A DNA stretch of 64,000 bases from Mesorhizobium sp. B4-1-4 (GTDB lineage Bacteria; Pseudomonadota; Alphaproteobacteria; Rhizobiales; Rhizobiaceae), in assembly GCF_006439395.2 (NCBI RefSeq), contig NZ_CP083950.1, forward strand, positions 3,906,001 through 3,970,000. The letters run 5' to 3'. Of this stretch, positions 47,483 to 57,700 are shown piece by piece (the stretch's first letter is position 1; each line of letters starts with the position of its first letter). The notes below the pieces were generated by a model. That model had not been told where the DNA came from. It saw only the letters and a program-made list of their open reading frames with translations, and searched no databases. A program made the translations under genes and the position numbers.

Positions 47483-49264
47483 ATGTCCGGGGCCCAGCCA
47501 GAAAAACCAAAAGGACGACAGGGCAAGGCGGCATGTGCCTTGTTGCTGGCGACCAGCATACTCGCCTTGCTGCGCCCGGCTCCGCTCCATGCCCAGGAAA
47601 CGGAGCTGCGTGGCGAGGTTCCCGAATCGGCGATCCTGTCCGATCAGCAACGCAAGGCAAGGCAGTTGGTCGCTGCCCAGGGCCAGCAACAAGCGGCCAA
47701 TGCCGCGCAAGACGACACGCAGCCGCGTACGTATTTGCCGGCCAGCGCCGGCGCCGTCCCTGACGACACGGGCACCGACGCAGCCACAGCCAGTATTTTC
47801 GATCCGCCGCAGGCGTACGACGACACGTCCACCGCCGATCCGATGCCGCCCAAGCCCCGCCGTCGCCCGTCGACTGGCGGGCGGACCGCAGCGGATCAGG
47901 ACAAGACCAAGGCCGACGCCAAGGCGGCCGACAAGGCGAAGAAAAAGAAGACGACCGCCGCGACCACTGACACCACCGGGGCCGTGACCGATGGCAGCGA
48001 CACCGCCGCGACGGACCAGGAAGCGGCCAACCGGCGCACCCTCACCATCGACAGTGCCGAGCGGCAGAAGCTCGACCCCGGCGCCGAGCGTACCGCCGCC
48101 ATCGAAGGCCAGACCAGAAAGGCCGAGGACGATCCCTTCGCCCCCACCGGCGTCAGATGGGGGTCCTTCATCATCCGGCCGTCGATCGAACAGGGCCTGA
48201 CCGCCACGACGAATGGCGATTCGAGCAGTGCCGGCACGTCGGCATTGCTGTCCGAGACGGCGTTGCGCTTTTCCGCCATTTCCGACTGGCGCGAAAACTC
48301 GGCCACCATCGACGGCTACGGCCTGTTCCGCGAGACCGTGTCGGGTTACCCGGTTCACGATGCGCAAGGGCGCATTGAAGGCCAGTTCAATGTCGATCTC
48401 GACAATGAACTGCGCGCTATCGCCAAGCTCGGCTACGAAGCCGTGCCGGAAACGGCCTCATCACCCAATGCCATTGCCGGCGTCAGCACCCAGCCGCTGC
48501 GACAGACGATCGACGGCAGCCTCGGCATCGAGAAGGCCGTCGGCAAGATGCAGTACACGTTGACCGGCGCGGTCTCGCACGACTTCTATGGCGACGCGAA
48601 ACTTTCGGACGGCACCTCGCTGTCGCAGAAGGATCAGGACTCGACGCTCTACACGGCGACCCTGCGCACCGGCTATGAAATCTCCCCGGCCCTCACCCCG
48701 TTCACGGAAGTCGAGCTCGGCCGCCGGATCTATGATCAGCGCATCGACAATGAAGGCTTCGAGCGCTCCTCGACGCGCTTCGGCGCTCGTGCCGGCTTGC
48801 AACTCGACATGGGTGAGAAGCTGTCGGGTGAATTCTCGGCCGGGTGGCTGCGGGAAGCGATCGACGACAACAGCCTGGAGCCCATCTCGGGCGCGACCGT
48901 CAACGCCGATCTCAAATGGTCGCCAGAGCGCGGAACCACGATTGGCCTGACCGGCAAGACCACCGTCGAGACCACGACCACACCAGGTGAAAGCGGCGAT
49001 ATCCTCTACTCCGGCCGCCTGACGGCCGAGCGGCAGATCCGTGCCAACCTTACCGGCAATGCGGCACTCGGCCTCGATTGGCGAGACTATATCGGCATCG
49101 ACGGCCATGACAGGATCCTGAGCGCCGAGGCCGGCCTGACCTGGTGGCTGAACCGCTATGCCGGCCTCACCAGCCGGGTGAGAACCGAAGAGCTGACCAG
49201 CAACCTGCCTGGCCGCGACTACACCGCCAACAGCATCTATCTCGGCGTGAAAGTGCAACGCTGA
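47483..49264 (+). CDS. Outer membrane beta-barrel protein (BBP2_2-like), with Lys-rich N-terminal region
   Basis: A 593-residue exported protein. The signal peptide is MSGAQPEKPKGRQGKAACAL followed by LLATSILALLRPAPLHAQ. Residues about 40-210 are hydrophilic and low in order, with a Lys/Ala/Thr block (ADQDKTKADAKAADKAKKKK). From about residue 225 the sequence has alternating strand patterns typical of a 14- to 16-strand barrel (WGSFIIRPSIEQGLTATTNG, SGEFSAGWLREAIDD, RQIRANLTGNAALGLDW) ending in an aromatic-poor KVQR. This fits the uncharacterised beta-barrel family found in Rhizobiales and linked to exopolysaccharide or surface functions. ATG at 47483 is preferred over the GTG three codons upstream. 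Cargo unknown. Confidence 0.85.
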   Translation: MSGAQPEKPKGRQGKAACALLLATSILALLRPAPLHAQETELRGEVPESAILSDQQRKARQLVAAQGQQQAANAAQDDTQPRTYLPASAGAVPDDTGTDAATASIFDPPQAYDDTSTADPMPPKPRRRPSTGGRTAADQDKTKADAKAADKAKKKKTTAATTDTTGAVTDGSDTAATDQEAANRRTLTIDSAERQKLDPGAERTAAIEGQTRKAEDDPFAPTGVRWGSFIIRPSIEQGLTATTNGDSSSAGTSALLSETALRFSAISDWRENSATIDGYGLFRETVSGYPVHDAQGRIEGQFNVDLDNELRAIAKLGYEAVPETASSPNAIAGVSTQPLRQTIDGSLGIEKAVGKMQYTLTGAVSHDFYGDAKLSDGTSLSQKDQDSTLYTATLRTGYEISPALTPFTEVELGRRIYDQRIDNEGFERSSTRFGARAGLQLDMGEKLSGEFSAGWLREAIDDNSLEPISGATVNADLKWSPERGTTIGLTGKTTVETTTTPGESGDILYSGRLTAERQIRANLTGNAALGLDWRDYIGIDGHDRILSAEAGLTWWLNRYAGLTSRVRTEELTSNLPGRDYTANSIYLGVKVQR

Positions 49265-49280
49265 GGACGTCTGAGATTCA

Positions 49281-49333
49281 TCATCCTGGGGCGTAGCAAG
49301 GAGCGAAGCGACGCGGCGCAGACCCAAGGATGA
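49281..49333. repeat. Palindromic repeat element (family E)
   Basis: TCATCCT (49281-49287) and AGGATGA (49327-49333) frame TGGGGCGTAGCAAGGAGCG and GACGCGGCGCAGACCCA, an imperfect palindrome between the convergent beta-barrel and galU genes. I recall this TCATCCT...AGGATGA unit as dispersed in rhizobial genomes; only one copy is in the window. Confidence 0.7.
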
Positions 49334-49375
49334 CGAAGGCGCGGGGCCTGCGGTCGGCCAAACTCGCCCCGCGAC

Positions 49376-50281
49376 CTAGAAAGCAGCGCCGCGCCGCTCC
49401 GAGGGCTTCATCTCGTCCAGAAGTGTGCGGATGACACCGGCCATGCTATGGTTCATGTCGCTGCGCCACAGCGCGAAAGCGACATTGGCCTCCACAAAAC
49501 CTTCCGGCGAGCCGCAGTCGAAAGTGCGGCCCTGATAGTGATAGCCATAGAAGGACTGCTGCTTCTCCAGCTTCAGCATCGCGTCGGTGAGCTGGATTTC
49601 GTTGCCGGCGCCCTTTTCCTGGCCTTCGAGAATCTTGAAAATCTCCGGCTGCAGGATGTAGCGGCCGTTGATGTAAAGGTTGGACGGCGCGGTGCCGGTC
49701 TTCGGCTTCTCCACCATCTCGGTGATGCGGAAGCCGTGATGCTTATCCTCGCCGCGGCCGACAATGCCGTATTTGTGGGTCTCAGCCGGGTCACATTCCT
49801 GCACGGCGATGATGTTGTTGCCGGTTTCTTCGTAGAGTTCGACCATCGACTTCATGCAGCTCTTTTCCGACTGCATGATCATGTCGGGCAACAACAGCGC
49901 GAACGGCTCGTCGCCGACCAGTTCGCGCGCGCACCAGACCGCATGGCCAAGGCCGAGCGGCACCTGCTGGCGGGTGAAGCTGGTTTGCCCAGGCGCCGGC
50001 TGCAGCCGCTGCAAGCGGGCAAGCTGCTCGTCCTTGCCGCGCTGGGCCAGCGTGTCATAGAGCTCGAACTGGATATCGAAATGATCCTCGATGACCGCCT
50101 TGTTGCGGCCGGTCACGAAGATGAAATGCTCGATGCCGGCTTCCCGGGCCTCATCGACAACATACTGGATGACCGGCCTGTCGACGACGGTCAGCATCTC
50201 CTTGGGAACAGCCTTGGTGGCTGGGAGAAACCGCGTACCGAGGCCGGCGACCGGGAAAACTGCCTTGCGAACTCTCTTCAT
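49376..50281 (-). CDS. galU: UTP-glucose-1-phosphate uridylyltransferase
   Basis: Makes UDP-glucose from UTP and glucose 1-phosphate, the donor for exopolysaccharide, lipopolysaccharide and cyclic glucans (301 residues). The nucleotide-binding motif is at the N-terminus (VRKAVFPVAGLGTRFLPATK, then AVPKEMLTVVDRPVIQYVVD). Further conserved parts are EHFIFVTGRNKAVIEDHFD, QQVPLGLGHAVWCARELVGD, PFALLLPDMIM and RYILQPEIFKILEGQEKGAG. Lys in VEKPKTGTAPSNLYINGRY contacts the sugar phosphate. ATG at 50281 gives the family length; the track's version adds 37 residues in a non-coding stretch. It ends beside repeat family E and is divergent from the lytic transglycosylase. Confidence 0.96.
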   Translation of the reverse strand: MKRVRKAVFPVAGLGTRFLPATKAVPKEMLTVVDRPVIQYVVDEAREAGIEHFIFVTGRNKAVIEDHFDIQFELYDTLAQRGKDEQLARLQRLQPAPGQTSFTRQQVPLGLGHAVWCARELVGDEPFALLLPDMIMQSEKSCMKSMVELYEETGNNIIAVQECDPAETHKYGIVGRGEDKHHGFRITEMVEKPKTGTAPSNLYINGRYILQPEIFKILEGQEKGAGNEIQLTDAMLKLEKQQSFYGYHYQGRTFDCGSPEGFVEANVAFALWRSDMNHSMAGVIRTLLDEMKPSERRGAAF

Positions 50282-50489
50282 GCTTTCAATTATCCATGTG
50301 ATGGCCGGCTCCGCAATCCCGTCAGTCGACATTTTCACGCCGGAATTGAGGATTACCTGCACAACCGAGGGGAGCTTCCACCGGTAAAGCATCAGGTGTC
50401 TTTTCGTTCCAGACGACGCCTATGGTAAACCAATTCCTAACCCGGTTCGGCGATGAATGGACTTTCCTGAGATAGAGAAGGAGGAAAAC

Positions 50490-51713
50490 ATGTCCGTTCG
50501 CAATGCCGCAAAACGTTTCACCAGCGTCATGACGGCGGCCAGCCTCTCGCTTGCTCTGCTGATGCCCGCCGGGCCAGCCTTCGCCGACGGCGGTTTCCGG
50601 CAGTGGGTCGCCAGTTTCCGTGCCACCGCTGTGGCGGGCGGCGTTTCCGGGTCCATCTATGACCAGGCTTTCCGGGGCATCAACGAGCCCGATCCGGTGG
50701 TGCTGGAAAAGGCGCGCACGCAGCCGGAATTCACCGCACCCGCCTGGGACTATTTCGACAACCGCGTGCATGACCAGTCGGTGGCCAACGGCCAGGCGAT
50801 GGCGAAAAAGTGGAAGCCGTGGCTGGACAGGATCGAGGCGAGGTTTGGTGTCGACCGCTACGTCCTCCTGGCGATATGGTCGATGGAATCGAACTATGGC
50901 GAGATCCTGAAGCGCGACGACATCGTGCGCAATGTCATCCGCTCGCTGGCGACTTTGGGGTATGGCGACCCGAAACGATCGAAATTTGCCCGCACGCAGT
51001 TGATCGCGGCACTGAAAATCCTGCAGACCGGCGACATCGATGAAAGCCATTTGATGGGCTCATGGGCCGGCGCCATGGGCCAGACCCAGTTCATCCCCAC
51101 CAGCTACCAGCACTATGCCGTCGACATGGACGGCAACGGCAAGCGCGACATCTGGAATTCCATCCCCGATGCGCTGGCGACCGCCGCCAATCTGTTGAAG
51201 AAGAACGGCTGGCAAGCCGGCAAGACCTGGGGCTACGAAGTCACGCTGCCGGCCGGCAAATTGCCCGGCGGAGCGAAAACGCTGGCGCAGTGGGAGACGC
51301 TCGGCGTCGTCAGGGCCAGCGGCAAGCCGTTCAGGAACCTCACGGACAAGGCGACACTGAAGGTGCCGGATGGCCGTGGCGGGCCGGCCTTCCTGATGAT
51401 CAGGAATTTTTCGGTCATCAAGGCCTACAACAACGCCGACAAATATGCCCTCGCCGTCGGCCTTCTGGCCGACGAGATCGCCGGTGGCAGCGGCCTGGTC
51501 CAGGATTGGAAGCGGCCTTTCACCAAGCTTACCTTCGAGGAAAGACAGGAGTTGCAGAAGCGGCTTTCGCAGCACGGGCTTTACGACGGCAAATTCGACG
51601 GCAAGATCGGGGACGGTTCCAAGACCGCCATCATGGCCTATCAGGCAAAGGTCGGCTTGACCCAGGACGGCTATCCGAGCATGGAAGTGCTCAAATGGCT
51701 CAGGCAGAAATAG
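50490..51713 (+). CDS. Lytic murein transglycosylase with C-terminal peptidoglycan-binding domain (MltB-like)
   Basis: Cleaves peptidoglycan glycan strands to 1,6-anhydro-muropeptides in the periplasm (407 residues). A signal peptide (RFTSVMTAASLSLALLMPAG, PAFA) precedes the SLT_2 domain. Its catalytic Glu is in LAIWSMESNYGEILKRDDIV near residue 140, with MGSWAGAMGQTQFIPTSYQH and DIWNSIPDALATAANLLKKN confirming the MltB class. The last 70 residues are a PG_binding_1 domain (LQKRLSQHGLYDGKFDGKIG, then YQAKVGLTQDGYPSMEVLKW). The ATG at 50490 has an excellent AAGGAGG six bases upstream. Divergent from galU. A DUF459 hydrolase gene follows. Confidence 0.95.
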   Translation: MSVRNAAKRFTSVMTAASLSLALLMPAGPAFADGGFRQWVASFRATAVAGGVSGSIYDQAFRGINEPDPVVLEKARTQPEFTAPAWDYFDNRVHDQSVANGQAMAKKWKPWLDRIEARFGVDRYVLLAIWSMESNYGEILKRDDIVRNVIRSLATLGYGDPKRSKFARTQLIAALKILQTGDIDESHLMGSWAGAMGQTQFIPTSYQHYAVDMDGNGKRDIWNSIPDALATAANLLKKNGWQAGKTWGYEVTLPAGKLPGGAKTLAQWETLGVVRASGKPFRNLTDKATLKVPDGRGGPAFLMIRNFSVIKAYNNADKYALAVGLLADEIAGGSGLVQDWKRPFTKLTFEERQELQKRLSQHGLYDGKFDGKIGDGSKTAIMAYQAKVGLTQDGYPSMEVLKWLRQK

Positions 51714-51716
51714 AGC

Positions 51717-51739
51717 CGGCCGCGGCGCCGCGTTTTTTT
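51717..51739 (+). terminator. Possible terminator after the lytic transglycosylase gene
   Basis: The palindrome CGCGGCGCCGCG (51721-51732) followed by seven T's starts within ten bases of the stop. The stem has almost no loop unless it opens internally, so activity is uncertain. A second dyad GGCACC-T-GGTGCC (51746-51758) follows. Confidence 0.45.
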
Positions 51740-51835
51740 GGCGCTGGCACCTGGTGCCATGGCACTTTGAACTTGCGCCACGCCCCAAAACCGGCTCCGG
51801 TTTGCGGGATCAGGCGCAAGGGGATGGAGGAGTGA

Positions 51836-53065
51836 TTGGTTTCGGCTGCGCGTATCGCGATCCTTGTTCGTCGCACGCCGATCCTGATTCTGGCGATCGT
51901 CCTGCTGACGATCGGCGCCGCCGGCGCCTTCCACGCGCCGGCCATGGCGCAAGAGCAGCAGGATCGTGGCTGGTCGTTGCGCGACCTGCTGTTCCCGCGC
52001 CGCAGCGAACGGGTCGAGCCACCACTGGACATCGAGAAGGCAAGGCCAAAGCCCAAAGCCAAGAAACCGCGCGCGCCTCGCCCGCCCACGGAGCCTGAAA
52101 CCCCTGTGGTCGAAAAAGCACCGGACGCCCGCACCGTGCTGGTGGTCGGCGACTTCATGGCGGCAGGGCTTGCCGAGGGTCTGGACACCGCTTTCGCCGA
52201 CAATCCCGGCGTCAACATCGTGACGCGCAGCAATGGTTCATCCGGCTTCGTGCGCGATGATTTCTACAACTGGCCTGAACAGATCAAATCGCTGATCGAG
52301 ACCGAAAAACCTTCCGCCATTGTCGTCATGCTCGGCTCCAACGACCGCCAGCAGATGAAGGTGGGGGACGTGCGCGAGCAGCCTCGGTCGGAGAACTGGA
52401 CCAAGGAATACGAGCGCCGCACCGATTCATTCGGCACGGCCATCGCCACTTCCAAGGTGCCCTTCCTGTGGGTCGGCATGCCGGCTTTCCGGCTGCCGAA
52501 GATGACGTCGGACATGCTGGCCTTCAACGACATTTACCGCAAGGCGGCCGAAAGTCATGGCGGCGAATTCGTCGACGTCTGGGACGGGTTCGTCGACGAG
52601 AACGGTGCCTTCGTCACCAGCGGTCCTGACATGAACGGCCAGCCCGTGCGGCTGCGTGCCGATGACGGCATCAACGTGTCGAGGGCCGGCAAACGCAAGC
52701 TCGCCTTCTATACTGAAAAACCGCTGATGAAGATCCTGGGCCTGGCCGCGCCCGGCGGCGTCGCCCCGGCCGCCGCACCGGCGGGCGCGCCCGTCGAGGC
52801 ACCGGGCCCAGCGGCCGCGCCGATCGTGATAGACCGCACGCCACCGATGCTGCTCAGCGACCCGGCGTTCGACGGCGGCACCGAACTGCTCGGCGCGGCT
52901 CCTCAGCCGAAAGCCGATCCGGCTCTCCCCGGTGAAAGACTGATGATCGAGGGCAAGGCGCCGGAGGCTTCGCCCGGGCGCGCCGATGATTTCTCCTGGC
53001 CGCCACGGACAAATCCGGCGGCCACGGCGACCGCCACCGATACGACGACAGCGATCAATCGTTAG
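51836..53065 (+). CDS. DUF459 SGNH/GDSL-type hydrolase, exported
   Basis: A 409-residue envelope protein. It starts at TTG (51836), with GGAGGAG five to six bases upstream; no ATG or GTG nearby has a comparable site. The first 40 residues hold an export signal or membrane anchor (TPILILAIVLLTIGAAGAFH, then APAMAQ), followed by a basic, Pro-rich region. The SGNH-like domain (residues about 98-300) includes RTVLVVGDFMAAGLAEGLDT, IVVMLGSNDRQQMKVGD and SRAGKRKLAFYTEKPLM. The Ser of the usual GDS block appears as GDF, as often in DUF459, so catalysis is not assured. The tail is Ala/Pro-rich. Peptidoglycan or glycan deacetylation is one possible role; unproven. Confidence 0.87.
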   Translation: MVSAARIAILVRRTPILILAIVLLTIGAAGAFHAPAMAQEQQDRGWSLRDLLFPRRSERVEPPLDIEKARPKPKAKKPRAPRPPTEPETPVVEKAPDARTVLVVGDFMAAGLAEGLDTAFADNPGVNIVTRSNGSSGFVRDDFYNWPEQIKSLIETEKPSAIVVMLGSNDRQQMKVGDVREQPRSENWTKEYERRTDSFGTAIATSKVPFLWVGMPAFRLPKMTSDMLAFNDIYRKAAESHGGEFVDVWDGFVDENGAFVTSGPDMNGQPVRLRADDGINVSRAGKRKLAFYTEKPLMKILGLAAPGGVAPAAAPAGAPVEAPGPAAAPIVIDRTPPMLLSDPAFDGGTELLGAAPQPKADPALPGERLMIEGKAPEASPGRADDFSWPPRTNPAATATATDTTTAINR

Positions 53066-53086
53066 GCAGTTTGGGTTTTGTGGACG

Positions 53087-53113
53087 AAAAAAGGCACCGG
53101 ATCGGCGCCTTTT
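53087..53113. terminator. Bidirectional terminator between convergent DUF459 and gltD genes
   Basis: AAAAGGC (53089-53095) pairs with GCCTTTT (53107-53113), with an inner CCG-GAT-CGG stem. A-run on the left and T-run on the right mean it can end both the DUF459 transcript and, on the minus strand, the gltBD transcript (TTTTTT). Confidence 0.85.
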
Positions 53114-53131
53114 CCATTCGAAGCAGACGCC

Positions 53132-54586
53132 TCAGCGAGGCAGGACGCTCGACCCCATCAGCGCTTCGTCGATCGAGCGCGCCGCCTGACGGCCTTCGCG
53201 GATCGCCCAGACGACCAGCGACTGGCCACGGCGCACGTCGCCCGCCGCATAGAGCCGGTCGACACTGGTCCTGTAGTCGCGGTCATTGGCTTCGACATTC
53301 CTGGAGCGGCGGCTGTCGGTGACGATCTTCATCTCACCCTCCAACTCCTTCGCGACGCCGGCCGCCGCCGGGCCGGCAAAGCCGATGGCGATGAAGGCGA
53401 GATCGGCGCGGATGACGAATTCGGTGCCGGGGATCGGCTTGCGCTTCTCGTCGACCTCGCAGCACTTGACGCCCGTGAGTTGGCCTTCCTCGCCGATGAA
53501 TTCGAGCGTCGCCACCTGGAACTCGCGCTCGGCGCCCTCCGCCTGCGAGGACGAGGTGCGCATCTTGGTCGCCCAGTAGGGCCAGACCGCGAGCTTGTCT
53601 TCCTTCTCAGGCGGCTGCGGGCGGATGTCGAGCTGGGTGACGCGCACCGCGCCCTGACGAAAAGCGGTGCCGACGCAGTCGGAGGCGGTATCGCCGCCAC
53701 CGACGACAACGACATGCTGGCCGCTGGCGATGATCGGATGCGACGGCCACGCAACCGACTGGATCGGCTCGCCGCCGACGCGACGGTTCTGCTGCACCAG
53801 ATAGGGCATGGCGTCGTGCACGCCGCCGAGATCGTCGCCCGGAATATTGGCCGCGCGCGGCGTTTCCGATCCGCCGCAATAGAGCACGGCGTCATGCTCG
53901 GCCAGCAGTTCGGCGACGGGCTTGTCGACACCGACATTGACACCGCAATGGAAGGTCACGCCCTCGCCCTGCATCTGTTCGACGCGCCGGTCGATATAGT
54001 GCTTCTCGATCTTGAAGTCGGGAATGCCATAGCGCATCAGCCCGCCCGGCCGGCTCTCGCGCTCATAGACATGCACGTCGTGGCCGGCCCGGCCCAACTG
54101 CTGGGCGGCCGCCATGCCGGCGGGGCCGGAGCCGATGATGGCGACCCGCTTGCCGGTCTTTTTTTCCGGCGGATAGGGCCTGATATGGCCGGTCTCATAG
54201 GCCTTGTCGGCGATCGCCTGTTCCACCGTCTTGATGGCGACCGGAATGTCCTCGAGGTTCAGCGTGCAGGCTTCCTCGCAGGGCGCAGGGCAGATGCGGC
54301 CGGTGAACTCGGGGAAATTGTTCGTCGAATGCAGGTTGCGGATCGCGTTGTCCCAATCCCTGTTATAGACGAGATCGTTCCAATCGGGGATCTGGTTGTG
54401 GATCGGGCAGCCGGTCGGTCCGTGACAGTACGGAATGCCGCAATCCATGCAGCGCGCGGCCTGTTTCTCGACCTCCTTGTCCGACATCGGCAGCGTGAAT
54501 TCACGGAAATGCCGGATGCGATCGGAGGCAGGCTGGTACTTGTGCACCTGCCGGTCGATTTCGAGAAAGCCTGTTACCTTGCCCAT
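53132..54586 (-). CDS. gltD: Glutamate synthase (NADPH), small subunit
   Basis: FAD- and iron-sulfur-containing subunit (484 residues) that passes electrons from NADPH to the large subunit in ammonia assimilation. The N-terminal cysteine clusters (QAARCMDCGIPYCHGPTGCP and GRICPAPCEEACTLNLED) bind [4Fe-4S] centres. The FAD motif follows (GKRVAIIGSGPAGMAAAQQL), then the NADPH motif (GQHVVVVGGGDTASDCVGTA) and the C-terminal GDVRRGQSLVVWAIREGRQA. ATG at 54586 has AGGAACTGGACT upstream and gives the family's MGKVTGFLEIDRQ start. It lies 141 bases downstream of gltB and is transcribed with it. Confidence 0.97.
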   Translation of the reverse strand: MGKVTGFLEIDRQVHKYQPASDRIRHFREFTLPMSDKEVEKQAARCMDCGIPYCHGPTGCPIHNQIPDWNDLVYNRDWDNAIRNLHSTNNFPEFTGRICPAPCEEACTLNLEDIPVAIKTVEQAIADKAYETGHIRPYPPEKKTGKRVAIIGSGPAGMAAAQQLGRAGHDVHVYERESRPGGLMRYGIPDFKIEKHYIDRRVEQMQGEGVTFHCGVNVGVDKPVAELLAEHDAVLYCGGSETPRAANIPGDDLGGVHDAMPYLVQQNRRVGGEPIQSVAWPSHPIIASGQHVVVVGGGDTASDCVGTAFRQGAVRVTQLDIRPQPPEKEDKLAVWPYWATKMRTSSSQAEGAEREFQVATLEFIGEEGQLTGVKCCEVDEKRKPIPGTEFVIRADLAFIAIGFAGPAAAGVAKELEGEMKIVTDSRRSRNVEANDRDYRTSVDRLYAAGDVRRGQSLVVWAIREGRQAARSIDEALMGSSVLPR

Positions 54587-54727
54587 AGTCCAGTTCCTGC
54601 TGTCCAGATGGTGCGGTTTTCGCCGCACCCGTTAACCTCTTGAGGCAGCCATGGCAACCTTGCGCCCGAGGTCAAACTGTCGATGAAGGTGGCCGGGAAG
54701 CCTGAGCTCCCCGGCAATTGCAAAAGT

Positions 54728-57700
54728 CTATTCCGCCGCGACGCCCATGCGCATGCGTTCCATCTCGATCAGCGCGCGGCGGTATTCGACCGGCATGATC
54801 TTGCGGAATTTCGGCCGGAACGTCGCCCAGTCGTCGAGGATTTCACGGCCGCGCACCGAGCCCGTAAAGTGGACGTGGTTCGAGATCAGTTGATAGAGCC
54901 GCTCCTCGTCATGGCTGGTCATGTCGCCGGAGACGTCGACGCGCCCCTTGTGATCGAGGTCGCCGCCATGATGCAGCAGCTTCTCCATCAGGTCGTCTTC
55001 TTCCGGGACCGGCTCCAGTTCGACCATCGCCATGTTGCAGCGTTCGGCGAAATCGCCGGCCTCGTCAAGCACATAGGCAACGCCGCCCGACATGCCGGCG
55101 GCGAAGTTGCGGCCGGTCTTGCCGATGACGACGACGACACCGCCGGTCATGTATTCGCAGCCATGGTCGCCGACGCCTTCGACAACCGCCGCGACACCCG
55201 AATTGCGCACCGCGAAACGCTCGCCGGCGACGCCGGCGAAATAGGCCTCGCCCTCGGTCGCGCCATAGAGCACCGTATTGCCGACGATGATGGAGTCGGC
55301 CGCGACGATCTTGGCCTCTTCGGGCGGGCGGATGACGATGCGTCCGCCCGACAGGCCCTTGCCGACGTAGTCGTTGCCGGCGCCGACGAGATCGAACGAC
55401 ACGCCGCGCGCCAGGAAGGCGCCGAACGACTGGCCGGCGGTGCCGGTCAGCCTCACCTGGATCGTATCCTCGCGCAGGCCCTTGTGCTTGAAACGCTTGG
55501 CGACTTCACCCGACAGCATGGCGCCGGTCGAACGGTCGACATTGCGGATATCCACTTCGATCTTGACCGGCTGCTTGGCCTCCAGCGCCGGCTTGGCGAG
55601 TTCGATCAGCTTGCGGTCGAGCACGTCATCGATCGGGTGCTTCTGCCGTTCGGTCCAGTGCACCGCCTCATGCGGCGCATCGGGCTTGTAGAACATCTTC
55701 GAGAAGTCGAGCCCGCGCGCCTTCCAATGCTGGATCACGTCGCGCTTTTCCAGAAGGTCGCTGTCGCCGATGATCTGGTCGAGATGGGTGTAGCCCATTT
55801 CGGCGAGCAGCCCCCTCACCTCTTCCGCCACATAGAAGAAGAAGTTGATGACATGCTCGGGCGTGCCCTTGAAGCGCTTGCGCAGCACCGGGTCCTGCGT
55901 CGCCACGCCGACCGGGCAGGTGTTGAGATGGCACTTGCGCATCATGATGCAGCCCGCCGCGATCAATGGCGCGGTCGAGAAGCCGAACTCGTCGGCGCCG
56001 AGCAGCGCGCCGATGATAACGTCGCGCCCGGTGCGCAGGCCACCATCGACCTGCAGTGCCACGCGCGAACGCAGACCGTTCAGCACCAGCGTCTGGTGCG
56101 TCTCGGCGAGGCCCATTTCCCACGGGCTGCCGGCATGCTTGAGCGAGGTCAGCGGCGACGCTCCCGTGCCGCCATCATAGCCGGAGATGGTGATGTGATC
56201 GGCACGCGCCTTGGCGACGCCCGCCGCGACCGTGCCGACGCCGACCTCCGACACCAGCTTGACCGACACGTCGGCCGCCGGGTTGACGTTCTTCAGATCG
56301 TAGATCAGCTGCGCCAGATCCTCGATCGAATAAATGTCGTGGTGCGGCGGCGGCGAGATCAGGCCGACGCCCGGCGTCGAATGCCGGACCTTGGCGATGG
56401 TCGCGTCGACCTTGTGGCCGGGCAATTGCCCGCCCTCGCCGGGCTTGGCGCCCTGTGCGACCTTAATCTGCATCACATCCGAGTTGACCAGATACTCCGC
56501 GGTCACGCCGAACCGGCCGGAAGCGACCTGCTTGATCGCCGAGCGCTCCGGGTTCTTGCCGCCGCCGGGCAGCGGCAAGTAGCGATCCGCCTCTTCGCCG
56601 CCCTCGCCGGTGTTCGACTTGCCGCCGATCTGGTTCATGGCGCGCGCCAGCGTGGTGTGCGCTTCCCTGGAAATCGAGCCGAACGACATCGCTCCGGTGG
56701 AGAAGCGCTTGACGATCTCGGCCGCCGGCATGACGTCGTCGAGCGCGGGCTTCTTGCGCCCCGTCTCGTCGGCCAGCTTGATCTTGAACAGGCCACGGAT
56801 GGTCTGCGCGCGCGCCGTCTCGCTGTCGATCTGCGCCGAATAGTCCTTGAACGTCTCCCATGAACCCTGGCGCACGGCATGCTGCAGGGTGGCCACCGCG
56901 TCGGGCGACCACATATGCGCCTCGCCGCGCATGCGGAACATATATTCGCCGCCGACCTCCAGGCTGTTGCGCAGCACCGGATCGTTGCCGAAACCATCGG
57001 TGTGACGGCTGAGCGTCTCGGCCGAAATCTCGTCCAGCCCGACGCCTTCGATCAGGGTCGCCGTACCGGTGAAATACTGCCGCACGAAGTCCGACTTCAG
57101 CCCGATGGCGTCGAATATCTGCGCGCCGCAATAGGACTGGTAGGTCGAAATGCCCATCTTGGACATCACCTTGAGGATGCCCTTGCCGATCGACTTGATG
57201 TAGCGCGACACGACCTCGTATTCGTCGACTTCTTCCGGCAGCTCGCCGCGCTTATGCATGTCGAGCAGCGTGTCAAAGGCGAGATAGGGATTGATCGCCT
57301 CGGCGCCATAGCCGGCCAGGCAGCAGAAATGATGCACTTCGCGCGGCTCGCCGGATTCCACGACGAGACCGACCGCGGTGCGCAGCCCCTTGCGGATCAG
57401 GTGGTGGTGCACCGCGGCCGTCGCCAGCAATGCCGGAATGGCGATGCGGTCCGGCCCGACCTGGCGGTCGGACAGGATGATGATGTTGTAGCCGCCGGCG
57501 ACAGCCGCTTCCGCCCGTTCGCACAGGCGGTCGATGGCGCCCTGCATGCCGGCCGCGCCTTCGCTCGACCCGTAGGTGATGTCGATCGTCTTGGTATCGA
57601 AACGGTCCTCGGTGTGGCCGATGGAACGGATCTTTTCCAGATCGCCATTGGTCAGGATCGGCTGGCGCACTTCGAGCCGCTTGCGGCGCGAATTACCCAC

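Noticed and set aside
51759..51776. A sigma-54-like -24/-12 promoter (TGGCAC then TTGC) before the DUF459 gene.
   Set aside because: Seven bases separate the two elements where five are required, so the spacing does not fit.
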